A model generated the notes under the pieces. The model worked only from the letters and a program-made list of their open reading frames with translations. It did no database searches and was not told the DNA's origin. From the NCBI GenBank assembly GCA_964625745.1, contig CAZVCJ010000010.1:1-47547 (forward strand): 47,547 nucleotides of DNA, written 5' to 3'. This document shows, one piece after another, positions 7,894 to 15,495 of this stretch (positions within the stretch are counted from its first letter, which is position 1; every line of letters starts with the position of its first letter). The stretch comes from CAZVCJ01 sp964625745. Its GTDB lineage: Bacteria > Chloroflexota > Anaerolineae > VGOG01. The translations under genes were made by a program, and so were the position numbers.

Positions 7894-8630
7894 TTAGCCA
7901 CCTCCGAGTAGCCAACAAACATGCGGAAGCTGTTCAGCATTTGCTCCACCGTGAGGCCATGCTCTTGCAGCACTTCTTTGTGGGAATCGAGGTTGGGGTC
8001 GTCCACCAGGCCGCGGCAACCTTCGCATTTGTTGCCGTAGGTGGGACAGATGGCCCCGCATCCAGCCCGGGTCACTGGCCCCAGACACGTCATCCCCTTG
8101 TCGAAGACGCAGACGTTTCCCTTTGCCCTGCACTCCACGCAAACGGGATAGTTGGGGATGGGAGGCTTTTTGCCCAGCAGCAGGGCTTTGACCACTTCCA
8201 GGAACTCGCTGCGGTCAATAGGGCAGCCGGGGACAGCGTAATCCACCGGCACCACCGCGCTCAAAGGGCGGGCGGGGATGGTGTCGAAATGCCTGGCGTC
8301 CTCGCCGTAGACGTACTCCAGCACTTCGTCCATCTCGAAACGGTTCTTCAGGCAATTGATGCCCCCTATGTGGGCGCAAGCGCCCAGAGCCACCAGGACT
8401 TTGGCGTTTTGGCGGATGCCCTTCAGGCGTTCAATCTCCGCCTGGCGGGTAATAGACCCCTCGACGAACGCAATGTCGTAGTCGTCCGAGTGTCCCGTCG
8501 TGGCTTCCCGCCAACTGACCACGTCCACCAGCCCGACGAGATCTAACAGCTCCTCTTCCAGGTTAACGATCTGGAGCTGACAACCTTCGCAGCACCCAAA
8601 GTCAAAAATTGCGATCCTGGGTTTCGTCAT
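7890..8630 (-). CDS. hydD: [NiFe] hydrogenase small (delta) subunit
   Basis: The small subunit carries the iron-sulfur relay between the Ni-Fe site and the flavin/iron-sulfur subunits. The N-terminus reads FDFGCCEGCQLQ, where the CxxC pattern ligates the proximal cluster. Further cysteines lie in LGACAHIGG, VPGCPIDR and a C-terminal Cys-rich stretch (CVEC ... CLGPVTRAGCGAICP ... CEGC) for additional clusters. There is no signal peptide, so the enzyme is cytoplasmic. It is 246 aa, typical of the group 3 delta subunit. It precedes and overlaps hydA by four bases. Confidence 0.94.
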   Translation of the reverse strand: MTKPRIAIFDFGCCEGCQLQIVNLEEELLDLVGLVDVVSWREATTGHSDDYDIAFVEGSITRQAEIERLKGIRQNAKVLVALGACAHIGGINCLKNRFEMDEVLEYVYGEDARHFDTIPARPLSAVVPVDYAVPGCPIDRSEFLEVVKALLLGKKPPIPNYPVCVECRAKGNVCVFDKGMTCLGPVTRAGCGAICPTYGNKCEGCRGLVDDPNLDSHKEVLQEHGLTVEQMLNSFRMFVGYSEVAK

Positions 8631-8703
8631 TTTTTGCTCTCCATTCTCTCCTCATGAACTTGTCCTGAGTAGCCGCAGATGTATCGAAGAATTCGTTCGC
8701 CTC

Positions 8704-9233
8704 TCATGCGGCGGCAACGGCTACTGGTTGTAGCGACGTGATTGGGATAGTCTCTATGGCTGAAGGCGTGTAGGTTGATAGAAAGAGAATATCACTTACC
8801 GGGGGACGTTGCAGAATACCGAGCACAATTTCTCGGAGTTCGTCCGATAACTCAGCCAGGCCCGTCAGAGGGAAGCTACGCGGGCCAATCTCAGTCTTCT
8901 GAGCCAAGAGAGAGTAGTCCAGGAAAGTCAACCCTATGGCTCGACGCTCTTTCTTATTGATACGCAACAGAATGTGGTCATTCAATTCGATGCCTGTCGC
9001 TTTCTCGCCAGGGGCAAATGAAACGTACAGCGTATCACTCATCTCGTCATAGNNNNNNNNNNNNNNNNNNNNNNNNNNNNNNNNNNNNNNNNNNNNNNNN
9101 NNNNNNNNNNNNNNNNNNNNNNNNNNNNNNNNNNNNNNNNNNNNNNNNNNNNCGCTTTCTCGCCAGGGGCAAATGAAACGTACAGCGTATCACTCATCTC
9201 GTCATAGTTGAAGATCGGCTCCGTCATAGACAT
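8704..9233 (-). CDS. DUF2283 protein inside the hydrogenase operon (split by a false assembly gap)
   Basis: On either side of the N run the reading frame encodes the same peptide, with a YDEMSDTLYVSF motif typical of DUF2283. If the duplicated 55 bp and the 100 N are collapsed, one continuous frame runs from ATG 9233 to the stop at 8704, giving about 124 aa that start MSMTEPIFNYDEM. The domain is about 50 aa, with an added C-terminal half ending in an Ala-rich tail. The start lies one base after the hydG stop, so it is part of the hyd transcription unit. DUF2283 has no known function, and this gene is not part of the classic hydBGDA set. Confidence 0.75.
8998..9207. other. 100-N scaffold gap flanked by an exact 55-bp duplicate
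   Basis: Bases 9053-9152 are N. The 55 bases before (8998-9052) and after (9153-9207) are identical. The simplest reading is two contigs ending in the same overlap (55 would be a k-mer size) joined with a default-length gap, and not real missing sequence. Collapsing the overlap restores an intact DUF2283 frame, which supports this. Confidence 0.9.
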
Positions 9234-9234
9234 A

Positions 9235-10077
9235 CTATATTGCCTCTGGCAGCTCTTTCAACTGAGCGTAGCTGAAGACCGGCCCCTTCTGGCAGACGTA
9301 CACGTTGTTGATCTGACAGTGGCCGCATTTGCCGAGGCCGCACTTCATCCTGCGTTCCAACGAGAGGTAGATGCGGCCATCCTGTATCCCCTTGCTCAGG
9401 AGTTCCATGAGCACGAACCGATACATCACGGGCGGGCCTACCGTCACGGCCACCGTGTTGCGAGGGTTCACGGTGACCTTGGGGAAGAGCGTAGTGATCA
9501 CCCCCACGTTGCCAGTCCAGGTCTCGTCGCCTCGATCCACTGTGACGTGACATTCCACGTCGTCCCTGGCTTTCCACCGGGCCAGCTCGTCCTTGAACAG
9601 GAGCTCCGAGGAGTTTCGGGCTCCGTAGAGGATAATGACTCGGCCGAAGGACCCTCGTTCATCCAGCACCTGATTGATGAGGGAGCGCAAAGGAGCCAGG
9701 CCCAGACCACCGGGGGCGAATAGCACATCCTGGCCCCTCATCTTTTCCACCGGAAAGCCGTTGCCGAAAGGCCCGCGGATGCCCACTGTGGAGCCCGGCT
9801 TCAGGCGATGCAACGCCTCCGTCACATCTCCAACTCTACGCACGCACAGCTCGAAAACGCCGTTGCGGGTAGGCGAGGAGGTGACAGAGATGGGAGCCTC
9901 GCCGATGCCAAATACCGAGACCTCCACGAATTGGCCAGCCCGGTGTCCCAGGTCATGGCCGTTTTTCAGGTGTATGGTGAAGAGCCTCACATCCTCAGTC
10001 AACTGCTCTATCTTCACCATCTCAGCCAGAGTAGGCTGATAAAGAGAGCGGCTCTCGCTTGTACCTTGATCGGTCAT
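9235..10077 (-). CDS. hydG: Hydrogenase gamma subunit, FAD/NAD(P)-binding reductase
   Basis: A 280-aa ferredoxin-NADP-reductase-like subunit that passes electrons between the iron-sulfur chain and NAD(P). It has an FAD-binding beta-barrel with a TSSPTRNG stretch, an NAD(P)-binding half starting around FAPGGLGLAPLRS, and a C-terminal iron-sulfur motif in KCGLGKCGHC with a following YVC. I prefer the ATG at 10077, preceded by GGGAGG about eleven bases upstream, over the GTG at 10137 that overlaps the hydB stop. The longer form would add 20 residues encoded by the palindrome at 10099-10129. Lies between hydB and the DUF2283 gene. Confidence 0.92.
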   Translation of the reverse strand: MTDQGTSESRSLYQPTLAEMVKIEQLTEDVRLFTIHLKNGHDLGHRAGQFVEVSVFGIGEAPISVTSSPTRNGVFELCVRRVGDVTEALHRLKPGSTVGIRGPFGNGFPVEKMRGQDVLFAPGGLGLAPLRSLINQVLDERGSFGRVIILYGARNSSELLFKDELARWKARDDVECHVTVDRGDETWTGNVGVITTLFPKVTVNPRNTVAVTVGPPVMYRFVLMELLSKGIQDGRIYLSLERRMKCGLGKCGHCQINNVYVCQKGPVFSYAQLKELPEAI

Positions 10078-10098
10078 GTTTTCTAAGCCTCCCATCCA

Positions 10099-10129
10099 GA
10101 CCCTTGGGGTTTCCGAAACCCTAAAGGTC
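10099..10129. repeat. Short palindrome in the hydB-hydG spacer
   Basis: A 31-bp hairpin with 15-bp arms that match at 13 positions; one arm reads GAAACCCTAAAGGTC. It sits between the hydB stop and the preferred hydG start. If hydG began at GTG 10137 it would be translated into the protein N-terminus. Confidence 0.75.
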
Positions 10130-10133
10130 CAGG

Positions 10134-11213
10134 TCACATTCTCTGCTGGTAGGCAGCCACCTCCCGTTCGGCCCAGCCACGGGGAGTGCAGGTGCGCTTC
10201 AGCGTATTGTACACTTCAACCGGATCTATGTGCACCAGACAGGAGCGCACACAGCGCCCGCAGCCCACGCAACCCACTTTGCCAAACATCTCCGTCAGGT
10301 ATTTCCCCTTGCGGAAGAACCGGTGTCGCTGCCGATCCGACCGAGCCTGGCGGAAGTTTTCCCCTCCAGCAACGGTGGCGAACTGCGGCAACTGGCAGGA
10401 GTCCCAGCGACGCAGGCGTTGCCCCTCTTTCAGGTTGAGTTCCAGCCTGTCTACGACGTCGAAACAATAGCAAGTGGGACAGACCAGAGTACAGGCCCCG
10501 CAAGCCAGGCATTTCTCCCCCAGTTCCTCCCACAGGGGATTGTCGTAGCTGATGGCTAATAGATTGGGCAGGTCGCTGATGCCCATTTCCAGCTTGTAGG
10601 TGAACTTGGGCCACTTGGCGTCTTGAACGGCTCTGAAGCGAGACATGTCCGCATCGGTCGCCTCCCGCGCTCCTTTGTACTTGGCCAGAAGCTCCATCCC
10701 CGCCGGTGAGCCGTATTCCACCATGTAGGCGTCCCCGATGTCGGTCAGGAACAAGTCATACCCACCCTCCACCGTCAGGCTGCCCATGCTTTTGCAGAAA
10801 GAGTGTTCATCGCAGGGTTCGTTGCAGTCCAGCCCGACGATGATGGCTTTCTTGCGCTTCTCCACGTAGTTGGTATCCAGGTTGTCGGTGGAGAAGGCCA
10901 GGTCGAGCAGCCAGGTAGCGTTGATGTCGCAGGGATGCACGCCCATGATGACGCGGGGCCTGGCCTCGATCACCGGCTCGCTCCTCACCGCCTCACCCAG
11001 CTTGTACTTGAGGAGGATCTCTTCCGCCGGGAGGAAATACTCCTTTGGTGGAAGCAAGGTGATGTTGTAGTCCAGGCGCAGTTGGGAATAATCGTCTATC
11101 GGACTGAAGACGAACTTGCTGTCTTTGGCCACCGGCCCTACCACTTCCACCTCCTCCATGATGCTCGTCACCAGAGAGGCCATATTCTTTTTGTCAATCA
11201 CTTTCAGCGGCAT
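10134..11213 (-). CDS. hydB: Hydrogenase beta subunit, 4Fe-4S protein
   Basis: This 359-aa iron-sulfur subunit is typical of sulfhydrogenase-type group 3b enzymes. The C-terminal half has two cluster motifs: CLACGACTLVCPTCYC and CVGCGRCVRSCLVHIDP. The N-terminal half contains MGVHPCDINA and a Cys-rich CNEPCDEHSFC segment, also found in the family. Together with HydG it forms the diaphorase/polysulfide-reducing half of the enzyme. It is the first of the structural genes after hypF (64 bp downstream). The start ATG at 11213 is the only one that leaves a normal-length N-terminus. Confidence 0.93.
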   Translation of the reverse strand: MPLKVIDKKNMASLVTSIMEEVEVVGPVAKDSKFVFSPIDDYSQLRLDYNITLLPPKEYFLPAEEILLKYKLGEAVRSEPVIEARPRVIMGVHPCDINATWLLDLAFSTDNLDTNYVEKRKKAIIVGLDCNEPCDEHSFCKSMGSLTVEGGYDLFLTDIGDAYMVEYGSPAGMELLAKYKGAREATDADMSRFRAVQDAKWPKFTYKLEMGISDLPNLLAISYDNPLWEELGEKCLACGACTLVCPTCYCFDVVDRLELNLKEGQRLRRWDSCQLPQFATVAGGENFRQARSDRQRHRFFRKGKYLTEMFGKVGCVGCGRCVRSCLVHIDPVEVYNTLKRTCTPRGWAEREVAAYQQRM

Positions 11214-11277
11214 AGTTTTCTACCCTTTCCAGGAATCTCACGTCTGTAAGTCTGGGGCAATGAGCGGAGAGATTTTA

Positions 11278-13620
11278 TCACAAATCGAAGGCATTGTCAA
11301 GCAAATTCCGCGCCGCGACGGCCACCTGGCCCAGGGCGATGCCGCCGTCGTTGGGGGGAATGCGCTGATGGACGTAGACGCGGATGCCAGCCCCGGTCAG
11401 GCGATGATAGGCCCGCTCCAGGAGGATGCGGTTTTGGAAGCACCCTCCGCTCAGGGCAGCTCGCTCCGCTCCTACCGCCCGGGCCACGGCCACCATCCCC
11501 TCCACCAAAGCATTGTGAAACCGCGCCGCCATCACCCCCACCGATACCCCTCGACGTAGATCCGCAAGCAGCGTCTCCAGCAGTGGGCCCCAGTCCAGCA
11601 CCAGGGATTGGGTATTAGATATTGGATATTGGGTCACTGGCAGTGGGTAGGCATCGGTCACCATCTCGTCCACGGCGTACTCCAGCATCATGGCCGCCTG
11701 GGCCTCGAAACGGATCTCCTGGCGCAGGCCCACCAGGGCGGCCACAGCGTCGAAGAGGCGGCCGGCACTGCTGGTGAGGGGCGTGTTCACTCGCCGCTCC
11801 AGCATTTGCCGCAGCAGGCCGCGCTCCGAGCGGGAGAAAGCAGCCACTGGCGCCAGGTCCTCCCATTCGAAGACCTCCGGGCCAAAGTGCTCCCACAGCA
11901 CCCCCAGGGCCGTCCGGCGAGGCTCTTTGACCGCCGCGTCCCCTCCTGGCAGGCGAAAGGTGCGCAAATGAGCCACTCGCTCGAAGCTCGCCGCATCGCC
12001 CCACAGAAACTCCCCGCCCCACACCGTCCCGTCGGAGCCATAGCCGGTGCCGTCCCAGGTCACTCCCAGGACTGGCCCCTCCACCTCGTTCTCAGCCAGG
12101 CAGGAGGCCAGGTGCGCGTGGTGGTGCTGGACTGCGATGTGGGATGTGGGATGTGGGATGTGGGATGTGGCGTATTTGGTGGAGAAGTAATCGGGATGCA
12201 GGTCATGGGCGATGGCGACGGGTTCCACCTCGTAGAGACGGAGGAAGTCGGTGATGACCCGCTCGAAGGCAGCGCAAGCCTCCGGTGTGTCCAGGTCGCC
12301 GATGTGCTGGCTCACGAAGACCTGCCGCCCCACGCTCAGGGCGATGGTGTTTTTCAGGTGTGCGCCCACGGCCAGGATGGGCGGAGGTTCAGATTTCCGA
12401 AGTCTCACCGGCAGGGGAGCGTACCCCCGCGCTCGCCGCAGCACCAGCTCCTGCCCCAGCACCACCCGCACTATCGAGTCGTCGCAGTGGCGGACGATGG
12501 GACGGTTGTGAACCAGGAACAGATCGGCGATGTCGCCCAGCCGCTCGTGGGCCTCGTCCCCGTCAATGCAGATGGGCTCGTCGGAGCGGTTGCCGCTGGT
12601 GGCCACGATGGGGAAGCCTAGCTCCTGCATCAGCAGGTCGTGGAGGGGAGTGTAGGGGAGCATCACCCCCAGGTAGGGGTTGCCTGGTGCTACCGATTCG
12701 CAGATACCATAGAAACCTGGTTTTTCTAAAAAACCAGGTTTCTGCTCACGCCGGCGCAGCAGCACGATGGGCGACTCGGAAGAGGTCAGCACCCGTTCCT
12801 CCAGTGGGGAGACGAAGCAGTGCTCTTTGATCATCTCCAGGGAAGGGTAAAGCAGGGCGAACGGCTTCTCCTCCCGGTGCTTGCGCTCCCGCAGTCGCTG
12901 CACCGCCGATTCATTTCGAGCATCCACGATGAGAAGAAAGCCACCCAGCCCTTTCATGGCCAGGATGTAGCCCTCGCGCACCGCCTGGGCCGCCTCGCGG
13001 ATAGCCTCTTCGCCAGTGAGGTGACGGGCACTTTGAAAGTGCCCGTCACCTGAATACAGCACAACCTGGGGACCGCAAACAGGGCAGGCCACCGGCTGGG
13101 CGTGGAAGCGCCGGTCCAGGGGGTCTTCGTACTCCCGGCGACAGTCGGGGCAGAGGGGGAAGTGGGCCATCGAGGTATTGGGCCGATCATAGGGCAGCGC
13201 TCGGATGATGGTAAAGCGAGGACCACAGTGAGTGCAGTTGGTGAAGGGGTAGCGGTAGCGGCGGTCGTTGGGGTCCCCCACCTCGCGTCGGCACTCCGGG
13301 CAAGTGGCGACGTCGGGGAGGATGAGAACGGTCTTCTCCCCCGCACCGTCGCTGTGGCGGATGACGAAGTCGGGGTAGCCAACAGAGTCGAGAAAAGAGA
13401 ACTCCAGGCTCTGGATGAGGGCCAGGGGAGGCTTCTCTTTCTCCAGGCGCAAAAGGAACTCCTCCAGCACCGGGCGCTCCCCCTCGACCTCGATGAAGAC
13501 CCCCTGGGAGGAATTGAGCACCCATCCCTGCAAATCCATCTCCGTGGCCAGCCGATAAACGAAAGGGCGGAAGCCAACTCCCTGCACCGCCCCGCGAATA
13601 ACAACTTTCAGACGTTCCAT
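11278..13620 (-). CDS. hypF: HypF, carbamoyltransferase for hydrogenase maturation, with in-frame repeat insertions
   Basis: HypF makes the carbamoyl-adenylate that becomes the cyanide ligands. Domains in order are acylphosphatase (GAVQGVGFRPFVYRLA), two zinc-finger-like pairs (CPECRREV..CTHCGP and CPDCRREY..CPVCGP), a YrdC-like domain (KGLGGFLL), and a Kae1-like domain with HHHAHLASCLAENE and a C-terminal LSGGCFQNRILLE. The 780-aa length is at the high end of the family. Four repeats are translated within linkers: positions 13019-13051, 12711-12743, 12136-12170 and 11607-11634. The frame stays open through all of them. I use ATG 13620; a GTG three bases upstream is possible. A promoter lies at 13690-13718, and hydB follows. 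Confidence 0.94.
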   Translation of the reverse strand: MERLKVVIRGAVQGVGFRPFVYRLATEMDLQGWVLNSSQGVFIEVEGERPVLEEFLLRLEKEKPPLALIQSLEFSFLDSVGYPDFVIRHSDGAGEKTVLILPDVATCPECRREVGDPNDRRYRYPFTNCTHCGPRFTIIRALPYDRPNTSMAHFPLCPDCRREYEDPLDRRFHAQPVACPVCGPQVVLYSGDGHFQSARHLTGEEAIREAAQAVREGYILAMKGLGGFLLIVDARNESAVQRLRERKHREEKPFALLYPSLEMIKEHCFVSPLEERVLTSSESPIVLLRRREQKPGFLEKPGFYGICESVAPGNPYLGVMLPYTPLHDLLMQELGFPIVATSGNRSDEPICIDGDEAHERLGDIADLFLVHNRPIVRHCDDSIVRVVLGQELVLRRARGYAPLPVRLRKSEPPPILAVGAHLKNTIALSVGRQVFVSQHIGDLDTPEACAAFERVITDFLRLYEVEPVAIAHDLHPDYFSTKYATSHIPHPTSHIAVQHHHAHLASCLAENEVEGPVLGVTWDGTGYGSDGTVWGGEFLWGDAASFERVAHLRTFRLPGGDAAVKEPRRTALGVLWEHFGPEVFEWEDLAPVAAFSRSERGLLRQMLERRVNTPLTSSAGRLFDAVAALVGLRQEIRFEAQAAMMLEYAVDEMVTDAYPLPVTQYPISNTQSLVLDWGPLLETLLADLRRGVSVGVMAARFHNALVEGMVAVARAVGAERAALSGGCFQNRILLERAYHRLTGAGIRVYVHQRIPPNDGGIALGQVAVAARNLLDNAFDL
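11607..11634. repeat. AT-rich repeat translated inside hypF
   Basis: A 28-bp tract of ATTGGGTATTAGATATTGG form, the reverse complement of the repeat at 3060-3093. It encodes the residues QYPISNTQ in a linker of the Kae1-like domain, where HypF proteins vary in length. Confidence 0.75.
12136..12170. repeat. Five perfect heptamers (GATGTGG) inside hypF
   Basis: Five exact tandem copies of the 7-mer GATGTGG. In the minus-strand hypF frame they encode most of the TSHIPHPTSHI segment, just before the conserved HHHAHLASC motif. Because the unit is not a multiple of three, gain or loss of one copy would shift the frame. Confidence 0.85.
12711..12743. repeat. Palindrome with AAACCTGG arms translated inside hypF
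   Basis: A 33-bp near-perfect palindrome with outer arms AGAAACCTGG and CCAGGTTTCT. It is read through in the hypF frame as QKPGFLEKPGFYG, in the loop before the conserved APGNPYLGVMLPYTPLH stretch. Confidence 0.8.
13019..13051. repeat. Perfect 16-bp-arm palindrome translated inside hypF
   Basis: A 33-bp perfect palindrome (arms AGGTGACGGGCACTTT, one central base). In the hypF frame it encodes GHFQSARHLTG, between the second zinc-finger pair and the YrdC-like domain. Confidence 0.85.
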
Positions 13621-13689
13621 CACGCTCTTTGTTCCTCGCTCCTCCGCGATAACAGCTACTGCACCTACTCTTGCCGCCTACGCTTCATA

Positions 13690-13718
13690 ATTATACTTCC
13701 CCTCGCCTATCCTGGCAA
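13690..13718 (-). promoter_or_regulatory. Sigma70-type promoter for hypF and the hydrogenase genes
   Basis: Read on the minus strand: TTGCCA at 13718-13713, a 17-bp spacer, then a perfect TATAAT at 13695-13690, about 70 bp before the hypF start. Spacing is optimal and the -35 matches four of six consensus bases. Inferred from sequence only. Confidence 0.6.
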
Positions 13719-14222
13719 GAAACTCCATTGGGCGCCACAGCGCTCCGGAGTAGCGTCTGAGGGGTGACCTGCTTCACGAAGGTCAGGACCAGTGTGCGGA
13801 CGTTGAGCAGGATCATTGGCCCGCAAATGCTGGCTATTCACTCGAAGGGCCGAAAGAGATTCATCCATCTGCGCTACCTCCTACGGTTTCCCGCTCGAAA
13901 AGCGGTGGTAGCTTTTCCATCGCGCCAAGTATACTACGGCCTGGCGTTGCGGGCAAACAACGCTATGGCGTCGGTGTACGCCCTGCAATAGCAGAATAGG
14001 CTGTGGGAGTCGACGATTTGGCGGTGAATGGTCGATTAGGGGAGGACCGGTCGAGGACAGGCTATCAACTGAGGAGTTTTTGCACCTATACTTGATGGCG
14101 CAGGTGCGCCATTTGGTCATGGTTCGACGGGGTTGGTCCTGAGCGAAGCGGAAGGTTACGTTGGGTTGGGGCTGAGGTCACAGATAATGTCCAAGTTCAG
14201 CGGTTCAAATCGGGCTATCATA
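13719..14222. other. Gene-poor spacer between the hydrogenase and methyltransferase loci
   Basis: About 500 bp. The short open frames here have no recognisable family, no good ribosome sites and overlapping frames on both strands, so I call no gene. The stretch could be decayed sequence. It marks the boundary between the hyp/hyd genes and the four-gene module. Confidence 0.5.
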
Positions 14223-14714
14223 TCAAAAGAAGGCGTCAAATCTATCGAGGATAACAGAGATCAGGCTTAACAACTTGCGTCCCTGGGGTCCTCTCAGTTC
14301 TTCGGTCACGGGGAAAGCATAAGATGTGGGAACCTGCACTCCTCCAGAGGGAGTCTCCCAGGGATACTCAGCGTTCGGGCCAAGTTGATCAAGACCAGGG
14401 ACCAATCGCTCGACTTCTGCGGCGATAGGCAAGATACCGTTTATGGATTCTTGCAATTGACGCGCACTGAGCCCGAATGTCTGTCGAAGGCTGGGATTCT
14501 TGGCAGAAGATCGTAGAAAACGAACAAATGCTTTGTGGGATCTCCTCAAGTCCTCCGGTTTAGCCCTACCTCTCAGCAGTGCTGCCTTAGCAAGTTTCTC
14601 AGTCGCCATCTGCAAGTAATGAAGGCAATGACAATCGGCAGCTGAGTTCTCCTCCATCAAACTGCGCATTTCCCAATCTGACCGTGCCTGCTCAAGATAT
14701 GCGTTAGCCCACAT
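14223..14714 (-). CDS. HEPN-like protein, last gene of the methyltransferase/GHKL module
   Basis: The 163-aa product is helical and its first half (YLEQARSDWEM ... HYLQMATEKLAKAALL) has the spacing of HEPN domains, a fold common in toxins and defence nucleases. The usual catalytic RX4-6H motif is not evident at the expected site; instead there is NAEYPW followed by a short loop and a final helix. So it may be a non-catalytic or divergent HEPN, and the fold call itself is tentative. The start at ATG 14714 is preceded by GGAGGGGAG and overlaps the receiver gene by 11 bp. That coupling argues it functions with the upstream three genes. Confidence 0.65.
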   Translation of the reverse strand: MWANAYLEQARSDWEMRSLMEENSAADCHCLHYLQMATEKLAKAALLRGRAKPEDLRRSHKAFVRFLRSSAKNPSLRQTFGLSARQLQESINGILPIAAEVERLVPGLDQLGPNAEYPWETPSGGVQVPTSYAFPVTEELRGPQGRKLLSLISVILDRFDAFF

Positions 14715-15495
14715 CTTCTCTCCCCTCCGGTAGTACTTCAGAGCGCCGGAATACCTGAGCTTCTTCCAGAGACCAGCCTTCAGGTAGTGGAATATCCCCG
14801 CTTTGGATACGCTCCCACTCCGTGGGTCTGACGTCAGTAATGAATATCGGGAAAGGCACATCCTCAGAAGGCGCAAATCGAAATACTTGAATACTCTCAG
14901 TCGGCAGAGCAGTCCGACTGACTTCGATCAGGCGTATCTCTTTCTCGTCGCCGCTCCTCACCCAAATGATCTGCTCTATCCCGTCGTCGGCTTCGAAATG
15001 AAGTTGAGCAAGGCTTTCGACAAATTCCTTGGTGACCGTATCGGATGCTGCCATGAGCTCGTGACGTTCATCCCGTCTTTGACGATAACGGCTCATTCTC
15101 TGGCAAAGCTCTTGCAAGTACGACCTTCTAAACTCTTCTTTATCGTCAAACTCTCGTTTCCTCACCAGATTGTCTATATAGAGTCCGCGCCCTTTTAGTT
15201 CAGGACCATGAGGATAGTTGGTCAAGATATCTATGGGTAATCTAGGAAAAGCAATGCGTAAGTAATCAAGCGCATCTATCCCCACATATGTAGCATCCGA
15301 ACGTTGCTGCAACACTTCGTCAAGGATAACTGCGCTGGCATTATGCTCGTTGACCAGCGCAGCTAGATCCGAAAGATCTACCGGGGGAGCAACGGCGATC
15401 ACCGTCACATCAATCAGCGCCTCAATGTCTTCTTTATAATCGCTGGCGCAATCTAGATCATCTTCAACCAACAGAATAATAGGCTTATCTTCCAT
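14704..15495 (-). CDS. Receiver-domain protein with unknown C-terminal domain
   Basis: The 263-aa product begins with a receiver domain: acidic cluster in LLVEDDLD, candidate phosphoacceptor Asp in AVILDEVL (about residue 58), Thr in DILTNYP and Lys in NLVRKREF, so the phosphorylation site looks intact. After about residue 125 comes a helical linker and then roughly 100 residues (IIWVRSGDEKEIRLIEVS ... WSLEEAQVF) that I do not recognise; no DNA-binding domain is evident. Its ATG overlaps the end of the dual-ATPase gene by 11 bp. The obvious partner is the histidine-kinase half of that protein. Confidence 0.8.
   Translation of the reverse strand: MEDKPIILLVEDDLDCASDYKEDIEALIDVTVIAVAPPVDLSDLAALVNEHNASAVILDEVLQQRSDATYVGIDALDYLRIAFPRLPIDILTNYPHGPELKGRGLYIDNLVRKREFDDKEEFRRSYLQELCQRMSRYRQRRDERHELMAASDTVTKEFVESLAQLHFEADDGIEQIIWVRSGDEKEIRLIEVSRTALPTESIQVFRFAPSEDVPFPIFITDVRPTEWERIQSGDIPLPEGWSLEEAQVFRRSEVLPEGREDVG

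Noticed and set aside
12136..12170. CRISPR array
   Set aside because: The repeat units are 7 bp with no spacers, inside a coding gene. No Cas genes are present anywhere.
11608..12621. A 337-codon open frame on the plus strand
   Set aside because: Antisense to hypF, which carries all HypF motifs; no pattern in the antisense product.
13764..14120. Small genes in the spacer between hypF and the HEPN-like gene
   Set aside because: Overlapping frames on both strands with no family match, no convincing ribosome site and no conserved-looking pattern.
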